Assembly: GCF_016741875.1 (NCBI RefSeq)
Contig: NZ_JAERRF010000009.1
Location: forward strand, 310,001 to 374,000
DNA from: Streptomyces coffeae
GTDB lineage: Bacteria; Actinomycetota; Actinomycetes; Streptomycetales; Streptomycetaceae
Length of the DNA stretch: 64,000 nucleotides
Reading direction: 5' to 3'
Part shown: piece after piece, positions 45,866 through 55,295 of the stretch
How positions within the stretch are numbered: position 1 is the first letter of the stretch
Layout: each line of letters begins with the position of its first letter
Position numbers and translations under genes: made by a program
The notes under the pieces: generated by a model
Seen by the model: the letters and a program-made list of their open reading frames with translations, nothing else
Told to the model about the DNA's origin: nothing
Databases searched by the model: none

Positions 45866-46966
45866 CTACGTCTCGTCCAGCGCGGTGGCGGATGTGTCGA
45901 CAACCAGGGCCTGCTCGGGCCGGACCGCAGCGCCGACCGTGTGCATGTGCCGCAGCCCCTGTCGATAGGAGTCGAGCAGCCCCGTCTCGGCGTACGGCAG
46001 CCCCAGGAGCCCGCAGTGCTGTCGCACCAGCGGCTGCGCGAGCCTGAGGTGGGGCCTGGGCATGTTCGGGAAGAGGTGGTGCTCGATCTGGTAGTTCAGC
46101 CCGCCGAGCAGCCAGTCCGTGACCGCACCGCCGCGCACGTTGCGCGAGGTCAGGACCTGTCGGCGCAGATGGCCCCAGCGGCGTTCATCCGCCGGGTCGG
46201 GCATCTCCATGCCCTTGTGGTTGGGGGCGAAGGCCATACCCAGATGGAGCCCGAAGAGCGCCTGGTGGAGCAGGGCGAACGCGATGGCCTTGCCCACCGG
46301 CAGCCAGGTGAGCAGCAGGGCTGTGTAGCCGATCGCGTGCAGCGCCAGGAGGACGCCTTCGACGGCCCGTTCGCGAACGGGCTGCCGCCGCAGGTCCCGG
46401 ATACTGCTCACCTTCAGCGCGATGCCCTCGAGGAGCAGCATCGGGAAGAACAGCCGGGCCTGATGGCGGGTCACCCAGCGGGCAGAGCCACGGCGTTCAG
46501 CGGCTTGCTCCGCGGTCCATACGAGTGCGCCGACCCCGACGTCGGGGTCTTTCTCGATGTGGTTGGGGTTGGCGTGGTGGCGGTTGTGCTTGTCGTTCCA
46601 CCAGGCGTAGCTCATCCCCAGGAGCAGATTGCCGTGGAGGAGCCCGAGGACCCGGTTGGCTCGGCGGCCGACGGCGATCTGGGCGTGTCCGGCGTCGTGG
46701 CCGACGAAGGCGGTGCGGGCGGACAACACCGCGAGCGGCGGGGCGAGCAGCAGCGACCACCAGGTGTTCCCGGCGAGGGCGATTGCCGTCACCACGGCGG
46801 CCAGCGCGAGGAGGTTCCCGGTGATCATCCGGGTGTACCACCCCCTGCGGCGCTCCAGCAGCCCCTGCCTCCTGACCTCCCTCAGGAGGGGAGCGAACTC
46901 GCTCCCCGGCAGCGCGGTGCCGCGGGCGAGTGCGCGGGGCTCGGACGGCACGGTGGCCTGAGACAT
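45866..46966 (-). CDS. Membrane fatty-acid desaturase
   Basis: The 366-residue desaturase has the three histidine boxes HDAGH, HNRHH (in WWNDKHNRHHANPNHIEKDPDVG) and the Q-type third box NYQIEHHLFPNMPRPHL. It has four or more hydrophobic segments. The QxxHH third box is that of linoleoyl-CoA/front-end-type desaturases, but there is no cytochrome b5 domain, so an external ferredoxin or reductase must supply electrons. ATG 46966 is chosen for its family-like start. It is monocistronic. Confidence 0.9.
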   Translation of the reverse strand: MSQATVPSEPRALARGTALPGSEFAPLLREVRRQGLLERRRGWYTRMITGNLLALAAVVTAIALAGNTWWSLLLAPPLAVLSARTAFVGHDAGHAQIAVGRRANRVLGLLHGNLLLGMSYAWWNDKHNRHHANPNHIEKDPDVGVGALVWTAEQAAERRGSARWVTRHQARLFFPMLLLEGIALKVSSIRDLRRQPVRERAVEGVLLALHAIGYTALLLTWLPVGKAIAFALLHQALFGLHLGMAFAPNHKGMEMPDPADERRWGHLRRQVLTSRNVRGGAVTDWLLGGLNYQIEHHLFPNMPRPHLRLAQPLVRQHCGLLGLPYAETGLLDSYRQGLRHMHTVGAAVRPEQALVVDTSATALDET

Positions 46967-47068
46967 GAAGGACTCCGGTCCTGAATCGGTCACAACGTTC
47001 TGACCTGCAAGAACGTACGGACCGACGACCGGTCGGCGCTATGGCGGCACCACCCGGACCGCATGGGG

Positions 47069-47098
47069 GCCAGCCCCGGGTTCCACAGGGGGGCTGGC
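47069..47098. terminator. Stem-loop after the LacI gene
   Basis: GCCAGCCCC and GGGGCTGGC form a 9-bp stem, 46 bases past the LacI stop, and would end the carbohydrate operon. Confidence 0.65.
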
Positions 47099-47143
47099 TA
47101 CACCTCTCCCCCTCCTGGCACCCCGAACGCGATATGGCCGCGG

Positions 47144-48139
47144 TCAGGAGGGGGCCGGGCCCGTGCTGGCGCGGATCACCAGCTCGGGGTCGAACAGCAG
47201 CTCACCGGTGGGCACATCGCGATTGCTGACCAGGGCCAGCACCGTACGGCCGACTTCCAGCGCGAGCCGGTCGGCGGGCTGACGCACCGTGGTGAGCGGA
47301 GGATCCACAAACTCGGTGATCATCGTCCCGTCATAGCCCACCACCGAGATGTCCCCGGGCACCGAGCGACCCTGGCGTCGCACCCCGCGGATGGCGCCGA
47401 GCGCCATGTAGTCGCTCGCCGCGACGATCGCGGTGGCACCGAGGCCGAGCAGGGTGGTGGCGGCCGACTGGCCGCCCTCGACGGTGTAGGACTGCCGGAT
47501 CACCCAGCGCTCGGGGTCCTCGATGCCGCGCTTCGCCATGGCCGTGAGGAAACCCTCGACCCGCTTGTCGGCCGGGTGGTTGCCCACCGGGCCGGAGGCC
47601 ATGCCGATCCTGCGGTGTCCGAGCCGGTGCAGGTGGTCGACGGCCAGTTCGGCGGCCAGGGCGTCATCGGTGGAGAACACGGGCGCGGGCACACCGTCCG
47701 CGAACTCCCCGTTGATGGCCACGTACGGAATGCGGCGCGTGCGCAGCATCTCGTAGGTCTCGACGTCCGCTCCCTCGACGGTGTTCGACGCGGAGAGGAA
47801 CACCACCGCCGCGATGCCCTTGTCCACCAGGGAGGAGATGAAGTCGCGCTCCTGGACCCCGCCGGGGAACGCGGGACACACCACCGTCTTCAGGCCGTGG
47901 GGCGCGAGTGAGGACTCGATCCGCTCGGCCACGTCCGCGAAGAACGGATTGGACACGTGCTCAGTGAGCAGGGCGACCAACTGGCCCTGGGTCGGGCGTT
48001 CGTAGCCGACCTCGGCCATGGCCTGCTCGACGGTGTCGCGGGTCTTCTTGGAGACGCCCTGCCGCCGGTTGATCACACGGCTGACGGTCGCCTCGCTGAC
48101 CCCTGCCCGCGTGGCGACCTCGGTGATCCCCACCTTCAC
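47144..48139 (-). CDS. LacI family repressor of the carbohydrate operon
   Basis: The 331-residue protein has the LacI HTH (ITEVATRAGVSEATVSRVINRRQGVSKKTRDTV), the hinge GYERPTQGQLVALLTEHVSNPFF and a periplasmic-binding-like sensor ending FVDPPLTTVRQP. GTG 48139 overlaps the alpha-galactosidase stop (GTGA). It is the last gene of the operon and probably binds the TTGCAAG-type sites upstream of the binding-protein gene, with a galactoside as inducer by inference. Confidence 0.93.
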   Translation of the reverse strand: MKVGITEVATRAGVSEATVSRVINRRQGVSKKTRDTVEQAMAEVGYERPTQGQLVALLTEHVSNPFFADVAERIESSLAPHGLKTVVCPAFPGGVQERDFISSLVDKGIAAVVFLSASNTVEGADVETYEMLRTRRIPYVAINGEFADGVPAPVFSTDDALAAELAVDHLHRLGHRRIGMASGPVGNHPADKRVEGFLTAMAKRGIEDPERWVIRQSYTVEGGQSAATTLLGLGATAIVAASDYMALGAIRGVRRQGRSVPGDISVVGYDGTMITEFVDPPLTTVRQPADRLALEVGRTVLALVSNRDVPTGELLFDPELVIRASTGPAPS

Positions 48140-49902
48140 TGTGTGCCGCCTTCCCTGATCCGGAGTGTGGCCAGTCCCATGCTCGGTACGGGGACCGTGT
48201 GCAAGCCGGGCGTGAGCACACGCCGGCACCGGTCGATGATACGGCCACGGGGGTCGTGCACCGTGATGTCCACGGTGCGGGAGTGCTCACCCGCCGCCAC
48301 GGTGAGCCCGTCCGCCGGGGTTCCGTTGACCAGCACGATCTCGTGCTGCCCGGCGGGCCGCAGCGGCACGACGCGATCGCTGTGCACATCGATGACGCAC
48401 ACGCCGTCGGCGGTCGAACGGACCAGCGTGTAGAGCTCGTCGGGTCGCCCGGGTTCGACCGTTCCGTCCAGCAGTTGCGGACGCAGACGGCTCCATTCGG
48501 CCAGCCAGAACCCGATCGCCTGACGGTGGCCCGCGGGGAGTTGGTCCAGCCGCACCGAGAGCTGCGGAACGGAGTGGAAGGTGCCGATGAGCTGGCGCAC
48601 CGCGGCCTCGACCGGGGCGGCCGGATCCCACAGCAGCATGTCGGAGTGGACCGCGCCGCCGACGGTGAGCAGTGAGGTGTCGATGGTGCGGACCCGGTTG
48701 GCGGTGGCGTCCGCCGGGCAGTCGAAGGAGCGCATCATATTGCCGTAGGGAGCCATACCGGGACCGGTGTACGGCTGGCGCAGTTCCAGCAGCACATCGG
48801 GGCGGACCGTCTGGAGCGCGCACCGCAGGTCGGCGAGGAGGAGGCCCATGGCCGCCCCGACGTCCCCGGCGCCGTCGCCCGCGTACACCATGGCCTGGTC
48901 GAGGAAGTCCACCTTCAGACCGTCGAGTCCGTGGTCGCGCACCAGGCGTACGCACTGCTCGACGATCCGGGAGCGGACCTCCGGGTGGCGGGGGTCCAGG
49001 ACGGCGGCGCCGGGGACCGTGGCGGGGCGCGTGGCGTACGGTGCCCACTCCCGGTGGCAGGCGGCCCGTGGGCCCAGCAGGAGCGGGGCAATCCAGACCA
49101 TGTAGCGCAGTCCGTGGCCGCGCACCCGGGCGACATGTGCGGTGAAGTCGGGGAACTTGGCCCCGTCCGGCTCCCAGTCGCCGCAGCCCGCGTAGCCGCG
49201 CCCGTGGCCGTGGCGTTGCCACCCGTCGTCCAGGATCAGCACTCCGCAGCCGAGTTCGGCGGCCAGGCGGGCCTGGATCTCCAGGGACTCCGCGTCCACC
49301 TGCTGGTTGAAGGCGTACCAGGTGGAGTAGACGGGTGTGCGGGCGCTGTCGGGCACCGGCAGCGCCGCCACCTCGGCGGTGAACCAGGTACGCAGGACGC
49401 GCAGCGCCGCGGCGACCGACTCCGCGCGCGGTACGAGCAGCAACCGGTGCGGGCCGTCCGACGCGGGCAGATGGACATGGACGACATAGGTGTCGTTCTC
49501 CTCCGACACCCCGAACCGCAGAGTGGTCTCCGGGACCGGATCGACGGCCGCGAAGGTCAGCAGGGTGGCACCGGAGTGGTCGTAGAGGCACCCGGCGGCG
49601 TGTCCGTCGACCAGGGACGCCACCGACCGCCCCTCCCAGTCGGCGAGCAAGGTGCGATGCCATCCGACGCGCGGATGCCAGTATCCGGCGGCGTCCCCGA
49701 GCGGTACGGAGAACCGCACCTCGATGGGGGTGCCGTCAGCCCGCAGCCACAGGGTGCTGGGCCCTCCGGGCTCCTCCACAAGGTCCCAGGAGACGTCCGC
49801 GCCGGGGGCCGGCACGGCGATGCTCACTCCGTCGAGCAGCGGCTCCCAGGCCGCGGGAGCCAGCTCCGCGGTGGTGACGGCCTGGTGGGTCGCATGGGAC
49901 AT
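48136..49902 (-). CDS. GH36-like alpha-galactosidase
   Basis: The 588-residue protein has an N-terminal beta-sandwich and a TIM barrel of the GH36/GH27 clan. The barrel contains TPVYSTWYAFNQQVDAESL, GVLILDDGWQ, LRYMVWIAPLL and the nucleophile strand GLKVDFLDQAM (Asp near residue 332). The acid/base aspartate is presumably in MRSFDCPADATANRVR. It has no signal peptide and so acts in the cytoplasm on imported oligosaccharides. ATG 49902 follows GAAGGAG. It sits between the permease (2-base gap) and LacI (overlap). Confidence 0.87.
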   Translation of the reverse strand: MSHATHQAVTTAELAPAAWEPLLDGVSIAVPAPGADVSWDLVEEPGGPSTLWLRADGTPIEVRFSVPLGDAAGYWHPRVGWHRTLLADWEGRSVASLVDGHAAGCLYDHSGATLLTFAAVDPVPETTLRFGVSEENDTYVVHVHLPASDGPHRLLLVPRAESVAAALRVLRTWFTAEVAALPVPDSARTPVYSTWYAFNQQVDAESLEIQARLAAELGCGVLILDDGWQRHGHGRGYAGCGDWEPDGAKFPDFTAHVARVRGHGLRYMVWIAPLLLGPRAACHREWAPYATRPATVPGAAVLDPRHPEVRSRIVEQCVRLVRDHGLDGLKVDFLDQAMVYAGDGAGDVGAAMGLLLADLRCALQTVRPDVLLELRQPYTGPGMAPYGNMMRSFDCPADATANRVRTIDTSLLTVGGAVHSDMLLWDPAAPVEAAVRQLIGTFHSVPQLSVRLDQLPAGHRQAIGFWLAEWSRLRPQLLDGTVEPGRPDELYTLVRSTADGVCVIDVHSDRVVPLRPAGQHEIVLVNGTPADGLTVAAGEHSRTVDITVHDPRGRIIDRCRRVLTPGLHTVPVPSMGLATLRIREGGTQ

Positions 49903-49904
49903 GG

Positions 49905-50732
49905 TCACTCCTTCACGGCACCGGCCAGCAGGCCGGAGACAAAGTGGCGTTGCAGCACGAGGAAGACGACGGCCATCGGCACCGCGGCGACGGCGGTACC
50001 GGTGAGGATGGCCCCGTAGTCGGTGTCGTTGAGCCCCTGGAGGGCGGCGAGGGCGACGGGGATGGTGAACGACTGGCTGTCGCGCAGCACGACCAGCGGC
50101 CAGATGAAGTCGTTCCACTGGTAGAGGAAGAGGAAGATGGCGAGTGCCGCGAGGGCGGGTTTCATCGGTGGGAGGACCACTTTCCAGAACAGCCGCAGCT
50201 CGCCGCAGCCGTCCATCCGGGCCGAGTCGAGCAGCTCGTCGGGGAGGGCGGCCATCGACTGGCGCATCAGGAAGATGCCGAACGGCAGGGCGAGATTCGG
50301 CATGATCACGGCCTGGTAGGTGTTCAGCCACTCGAGCTGCGCCATCAGTTTGAACAGCGGGATCAGGGTCACCTGGACCGGGATCACCAGCCCGAGCATC
50401 AGCAGTCCGAACAGCGCTTCGCGGCCCTTGAAGCGGTACTTGGCGAAGCCGTATCCGGCGAGGGTGCACACCGCGCCGGCGCACAGGGTGTAAATCGCCG
50501 CTATCAGCGTGGAGTTGAGCACCACACGTCCGAAGGACGCGGTCCGCTGAAGGGTGTCGAGGTTCTCCGGGAGGTGGCCGCCGGGCAGCAGGGGCGGGGG
50601 GCTGTTGAAGATCTCATTGCTGCTGTGGGTACTGGCGACGATCAGCCAGTAGAGGGGGATGACCACCGCGGCCAGGGTGATGGCGAGCGAGGAGGTCAGC
50701 AGGATGCCGTTGCGGCGCTGTGCGGGTCTCAC
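49905..50732 (-). CDS. Sugar ABC transporter permease (MalG type)
   Basis: The 275-residue protein has six hydrophobic helices and the EAA loop LPDELLDSARMDGCGELRLFWKVVLPPMKPAL, typical of CUT1 permeases. GTG 50732 overlaps the stop of the partner permease. No ATPase is encoded in the operon, so a shared MsiK-like ATPase elsewhere is expected, as is common in Streptomyces. Confidence 0.93.
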   Translation of the reverse strand: MRPAQRRNGILLTSSLAITLAAVVIPLYWLIVASTHSSNEIFNSPPPLLPGGHLPENLDTLQRTASFGRVVLNSTLIAAIYTLCAGAVCTLAGYGFAKYRFKGREALFGLLMLGLVIPVQVTLIPLFKLMAQLEWLNTYQAVIMPNLALPFGIFLMRQSMAALPDELLDSARMDGCGELRLFWKVVLPPMKPALAALAIFLFLYQWNDFIWPLVVLRDSQSFTIPVALAALQGLNDTDYGAILTGTAVAAVPMAVVFLVLQRHFVSGLLAGAVKE

Positions 50733-51655
50733 GGCTTGTCTCCCAGCACCCGGAACTGGATCAGTCCGAGGATTCCGATGAGGACGGCGAGCGCATAGGC
50801 GATGGCCGAGGCGTAGCCGAAGTCGAAGTACTTGAAAGCGGTCTGGTAGAGGTACACGCCGATGGTCAGGGTGGCGTTGTCCGGGCCGCCTCCGGTGAGG
50901 ACGTACGGCTCGTCGAAGAGTTGCAGGGTGCCGATGGTGGAGAGGACCGTGGTGAGCAGCAGTGCGGGGCGGAGCCCCGGCAGGGTCACATGGCGGAAGG
51001 TGTGCCAGGGGCCCGCTCCGTCCACGGCGGCCGCGTCGTAGAGCTCCTTCGGTACGGTTTGCAGCCGGGCCAGCAGGATCACCGCGTTGTAGCCGGTGTA
51101 GTGCCAGGTCAGCGCGAGGCCGATGGAGATCTTCGCCCAGAGGGGGTCGGTCAGCCAGGGGATGCCGTCGGCGCCGAAGAGTTCCAGGAACCAGTTGACC
51201 AGGCCGTACTCCTGGTGGAGGAGGACGGAGAAGACGATGCCGTAAGCCACCAGACCGGTCACCATCGGCAGGAAGAAGCCCAGCCGGAAGACCGAACGCC
51301 CCTGCAGCAGCGTGGAGTTGAGCGCGACGGCGAGTCCGGTGGCGAGGGCCAGCATCACCGGGACCTGGACGGCGAGGACCACGGCGGTGTTCTTGAGCGC
51401 GGTCCAGAACAGCGGATCGTCGATCAGCCGCCGGTAGTTGTCGCCGCCCACGAAGGTGTCGACGCCGCCCACCGACTTGTGGAGGCTGAGCACGAAGGAC
51501 CAGCCGATGGGGTAGAGCTTGAACGCCGCGAAGAGGGCGAGGGCGGGCAGGATGAAGAGGTAGGGGGCGAGGCGCCCGCGCGGTCGGTTTCTCCTCGCTC
51601 CGGCCGCTCTGGCGGGGGCGGTTGCCGCCGGTGCCTTGTGGAGGACCGCACTCAT
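50729..51655 (-). CDS. Sugar ABC transporter permease (MalF type)
   Basis: The 308-residue CUT1 permease has APYLFILPALALFAAFKLYPIGWSF at the first helix and the EAA loop VPKELYDAAAVDGAGPWHTFRHVTLPGLRPAL. ATG 51655 overlaps the binding-protein stop (ATGA). It pairs with the MalG-type permease to form the membrane channel. Confidence 0.93.
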   Translation of the reverse strand: MSAVLHKAPAATAPARAAGARRNRPRGRLAPYLFILPALALFAAFKLYPIGWSFVLSLHKSVGGVDTFVGGDNYRRLIDDPLFWTALKNTAVVLAVQVPVMLALATGLAVALNSTLLQGRSVFRLGFFLPMVTGLVAYGIVFSVLLHQEYGLVNWFLELFGADGIPWLTDPLWAKISIGLALTWHYTGYNAVILLARLQTVPKELYDAAAVDGAGPWHTFRHVTLPGLRPALLLTTVLSTIGTLQLFDEPYVLTGGGPDNATLTIGVYLYQTAFKYFDFGYASAIAYALAVLIGILGLIQFRVLGDKP

Positions 51656-53013
51656 CGGACGATCTTCCGTCCGGTCTGCTGGCCGAGTTGGTCGGCGGCA
51701 TCGCCCAGCACGTCGGCCGGGTCGGCACCCTTGAGCAGCACCTTGGTCTGCGCGTCGGTGACCACCTTGAGCGCACGGGCGTAGTCGGCGGAGTAGTTGA
51801 ACGCCGGGGAGGGCGCCTTGAGCGCCTTGAGGAAGACCTCTCCTCGCTTCTGTCCGCCGAAGTAGGCCGACGGCTCGTGGAAGGCGGCGTCGTCGTACGC
51901 CTTCATCAGGGCCGGGGCGATGGCCACGCTCCGGTAGATCTTCGCCTGTGAGGCCGGACGGGTGAGGACGTACTCGACGAAGGACCAGGCGGCGGCCTGG
52001 TGAGGGCTGCTGCCCGCGACGGCGAGGTGGGTGGAGTTGACGGTGGCCGAACGGGAACCGCCGGGGCGGACGGCCGGGGGCAGCTGGACGCGCCACTTGC
52101 CCTTCTGCTGGGGCACCTCGCGCTCGATGACACCGCCGAACCAGGTGGGCGAGGGCTGCACGGCGACCGTGCTCTTCTTCAGCGATCGCACCATCGTGTT
52201 CCAGCCGCCGGAGAAGTCGCTGACCAGCCCGGCGTCGTTCAGCCGCTTGATGATCTTCATGGCACGCACCGCCTCCGGGGAGTCGAGCGTGATGTCACCG
52301 TCGGCGTTGAAGTAGAAGGTGCCCTGGAGCTGGAGGAGCATCTGGAAGAAGTTGGCGGCGTCGGCCTGGGAAGCGGGCTTGTCCATGCCGATCAGGCGGG
52401 TGCCGGTGCTGGCCTTGATCTTCTTTCCGGCCTCGATGGTGTCGTCCCAGGTGGCCAGGGCGCCCGCATCGACACCTGCCTTCTCGAAGAGGTCCGCGCG
52501 GTACCAGAAGCCCGCCGAATTGGCCTCCCAGGGAAGGGCGTTGACCCGTTTGCCGTCCGGGGAGACGGTGCGCCACAGGCCCGGCGCGAAGGCCCCGCGG
52601 TACTTGGTGGCGCCCAGCCCGCCCAGGTCGGCGAGCCCGTCCGGGAACTTCTCGGCGTAGCCGGGGAGATAGTCCACGCCGATGTGCAGCACATCGGCGA
52701 GCCCCTCGCCTCCGGCCGCCATGGCGGTGGTGATCTTGTCCCAGATGGCCGGGTTCCCGATGTCCTGGACGGTCACCTTGATACCCGGGTGCTTCCTGCG
52801 GAACTCCGGCACCAGCGCCCTCAGCGCCTTGGCCGGTTCCTGCCAGCTCCAGACGGTGATGGATGCCTTGTTCTTGTCGCCCGCGCCGCCGGTCCCGGCG
52901 GAGCCGGAGCCGGAGCACGCGGAGAGCGAGGTGGCGGCGGCGAGCGCGCCGCCGAGCTGGAGGAGTCTTCGGCGGTCGATACCGAGGGGGGCGTTCACGG
53001 GCGAGACGTTCAT
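51652..53013 (-). CDS. Extracellular sugar-binding lipoprotein of the ABC importer
   Basis: The 453-residue protein has a Tat-like signal (DRRRLLQLGGALAAATSLSAC) with a lipobox ending at Cys33, so it is a surface lipoprotein. The mature part is a family 1 solute-binding protein (SITVWSWQEPAKALRALVPEFRRKHPGIKVTVQDIG; LPWEANSAGFWYRADLF). It is the first gene of the operon. ATG 53013 is chosen. Confidence 0.93.
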   Translation of the reverse strand: MNVSPVNAPLGIDRRRLLQLGGALAAATSLSACSGSGSAGTGGAGDKNKASITVWSWQEPAKALRALVPEFRRKHPGIKVTVQDIGNPAIWDKITTAMAAGGEGLADVLHIGVDYLPGYAEKFPDGLADLGGLGATKYRGAFAPGLWRTVSPDGKRVNALPWEANSAGFWYRADLFEKAGVDAGALATWDDTIEAGKKIKASTGTRLIGMDKPASQADAANFFQMLLQLQGTFYFNADGDITLDSPEAVRAMKIIKRLNDAGLVSDFSGGWNTMVRSLKKSTVAVQPSPTWFGGVIEREVPQQKGKWRVQLPPAVRPGGSRSATVNSTHLAVAGSSPHQAAAWSFVEYVLTRPASQAKIYRSVAIAPALMKAYDDAAFHEPSAYFGGQKRGEVFLKALKAPSPAFNYSADYARALKVVTDAQTKVLLKGADPADVLGDAADQLGQQTGRKIVR

Positions 53014-53084
53014 GGCTGATCCCTGTCTGCGGCTGCGCGCTCAGCCGCGCCGTGGCACGAAGGGTGACGCCAGGAACGTAGTAC

Positions 53085-53169
53085 TTGCAAGGATTCACTG
53101 CAATCTTTCTGCAGACTTTATTTTGTTCCTTGGGATCACTTAAGAAAGCATGCGCATGCACATTGCAAG
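53085..53169. promoter_or_regulatory. LacI-type operator sites in the divergent promoter
   Basis: TTGCA-AGGATTCAC-TGCAA (53085-53103) and CTGCA-ATCTTTC-TGCAG (53098-53114) are overlapping inverted repeats. A further TTGCAAG occurs at 53163-53169 and the palindrome GCATGCGCATGC at 53148-53159. They lie between the binding-protein start (53013) and the divergent secreted protein (53249), consistent with joint control by the operon's LacI protein. Confidence 0.6.
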
Positions 53170-53248
53170 CCTGATGGCCGATTGCTAGCGTCACCGCCCC
53201 AAGGGCCGCCCGGCTCCCGTCCACGCCGATGACGACCGGGAGAAAGAG

Positions 53249-55207
53249 ATGAGACCTTCCCGCCTGTCCGTGCTGTCCACGCTCAGCGTGCTCGCCGTAA
53301 CGCTTCTGCCGACAGGAGGAGCGTCCGCCGCGGCCACCCCACCGGCCCCGCTGACCGTCACCGACCCCGGCTTCGAGCAGGAGGGCGCGGGCTGGACCCT
53401 CACCTCCGGCGCGGGCACCGCCACCAACCTGCCCCACGGCGGCAACCGGCTGCTCTACCTCGACGGGGGTCCGGACAAGAAGGCGTCCCAGACCATCACG
53501 GCCCGCCAGTCCGGCACCTATGACTTCTCCGCGTGGATCGCCACCGGAGGGCCCGGCGCCCACTTCACGGTGCGGGTGAACGGGAAGGTCATGGACTCCG
53601 TCGCGCTGCCCAGCCGCCCGACGTACGCCCGCTACACCCTCAGCCGGATCGCCATGGCCCCCGACGACCAGTTGGAGATCGCCTTCGAGTCCGGCGACGG
53701 CTGGGTCAACGCCGACGACGTCATGGTGTCGCCGTCATCCCCGGTGGACCCCACCATCAGCTCCTCGGACCCGAGGATCGTGGAGATGTTCACCTGGTCG
53801 AAGCGGAAGGCCAACAGCTGGGTGCAACTCCCCGGCACCACCGGCCCGTTGAACGTCGACGAGAACAACCGGTCGGGAACCGGCACCGGTACCTACGGCC
53901 CCGCGTACTGGGCGGGCTACGCCCACCGCAGCGCGTACTACTCGCGCGACTTCGCCCACCAGCTCGGTGGAGCCGCTGTCCTCGGACTCAGCACCGAGAA
54001 CAAGGCGATGCTCCGCTCCTACGCCGCTTCCGCCACCGCCCAGCACCGCTACTACCCGGTCTGGGCGCTCAACTTCGACACCACCACCGCGCACGCGATC
54101 GACTACCACGGCCCCGACGACTTCGTCCGCGAAGTGCCTGCCACCTTCGAACTGGTGGAGAAGGCCAACGAGGCGTACCGCTGGAGCGGCGACCGCGCCT
54201 ACCTCGACGACACCGCCTTCTGGGACTACTACCGCCACGCGACCGAGGAGTTCGTCGACCTGCACGACGGCACCAAGGACAACGGGAAGGTCAAGGTTGC
54301 CGAGGGCACCGGGAACGGCATCTTCGCCGGGGCCGCCAGCTACAACGAGGAGGGCAACGAACACCTCGCCGAGGCCGGCGACGGCATCGCGGCGCAGTAC
54401 CAGGCGTACCGCGCGCTGGCGGAGCTCGCACGCGACAAGGGCGACAGCGCCCTCGCGGCCGCGTCCGCCGCACGGGCCAAGCAGCTCAAGGAGTACTTCA
54501 ACGCCACTTGGAGCGGCGACGGATCGGGCGCGTCCATGGTGCGCGCCTACCGCACCGATGGCACGGCGGTCACCGGCTGGGGCAAGGAGAACAGCTGGTT
54601 CATGCCGATGAAGGGCATCATCGACCCCGGCCCCCGCAACGACGCCTACCTCGACTACATCGACGAGCAGGCCAGCGGCTCGGGCAGGCCCGGGAACATC
54701 GAGGCCCTCACCTACCTCCCCGACACCTTCTTCCGGAACAACCGCGCGGACACGGCCTGGAAGTGGATGCGCCACATCTACGACCAGCGGAACACCCAGC
54801 ACACCGTCAGCCGCCAGGGCCCCAACGGGGACTACCCCGAGGTGTCCTTCACTCTCCTGAGCCAGACGGTCCAGGGGCTGATGGGCATCGCGCCCGACGC
54901 GCCCCGCCGCTCGCTGACCACCCAGTCACGGCTGCCCAGCGGGATGGACTGGCTGAAGCTGGACGATCTGCGCATCGGCAAGAGCACCTTCAGCCTGCGT
55001 CACGACGGCACCACCTCCTCCACCCTCGCCCACACCTCCGGAGGCTCCGCCTACACCTGGGAGGCCCGATTCCCCGGCAAGCACAGCCGGATCACCGTCG
55101 ACGGGAAGAAGCGCCCGGTACGCACCAAGACGGTGGACGGCGTGACCTACACCTACGCCGTTGTCTCCGTGGCTCCCGGAACGTCCAGGACCGTCCGGGT
55201 CGGCTGA
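53249..55207 (+). CDS. Secreted protein, N-terminal beta-sandwich plus six-hairpin-glycosidase-like domain
   Basis: The 652-residue protein has a signal peptide (LSVLAVTLLPTGGASAAA). A carbohydrate-binding-like jelly roll spans about 33-165 (PLTVTDPGFEQEGAGWTL; YDFSAWIATGGPGAHFTVRVNGK; DGWVNADDVMVSP). A large helical domain covers about 170-560 and resembles (alpha/alpha)6 glycosidases (YGPAYWAGYAHRSAYYSRDFAHQ; EKANEAYRWSGDRAYLDDTAFWDYYRHATEEFVDLHDG; GAASYNEEGNEHLAEAGDGIAAQYQAYRALAEL). A small beta domain ends the chain. I cannot assign a GH family. Divergent placement against an alpha-galactoside import operon suggests it releases the imported sugar. ATG 53249 follows GGGAGAAAG. Confidence 0.78.
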   Translation: MRPSRLSVLSTLSVLAVTLLPTGGASAAATPPAPLTVTDPGFEQEGAGWTLTSGAGTATNLPHGGNRLLYLDGGPDKKASQTITARQSGTYDFSAWIATGGPGAHFTVRVNGKVMDSVALPSRPTYARYTLSRIAMAPDDQLEIAFESGDGWVNADDVMVSPSSPVDPTISSSDPRIVEMFTWSKRKANSWVQLPGTTGPLNVDENNRSGTGTGTYGPAYWAGYAHRSAYYSRDFAHQLGGAAVLGLSTENKAMLRSYAASATAQHRYYPVWALNFDTTTAHAIDYHGPDDFVREVPATFELVEKANEAYRWSGDRAYLDDTAFWDYYRHATEEFVDLHDGTKDNGKVKVAEGTGNGIFAGAASYNEEGNEHLAEAGDGIAAQYQAYRALAELARDKGDSALAAASAARAKQLKEYFNATWSGDGSGASMVRAYRTDGTAVTGWGKENSWFMPMKGIIDPGPRNDAYLDYIDEQASGSGRPGNIEALTYLPDTFFRNNRADTAWKWMRHIYDQRNTQHTVSRQGPNGDYPEVSFTLLSQTVQGLMGIAPDAPRRSLTTQSRLPSGMDWLKLDDLRIGKSTFSLRHDGTTSSTLAHTSGGSAYTWEARFPGKHSRITVDGKKRPVRTKTVDGVTYTYAVVSVAPGTSRTVRVG

Positions 55208-55295
55208 CCCTCCCCTCCCCCGAACCGCCGCCGCACCGGGTGTCGCCCATCTCCGGTGCGGCGGCCCGCTCCACGGGCGGGGTGACGGCCGCGGA

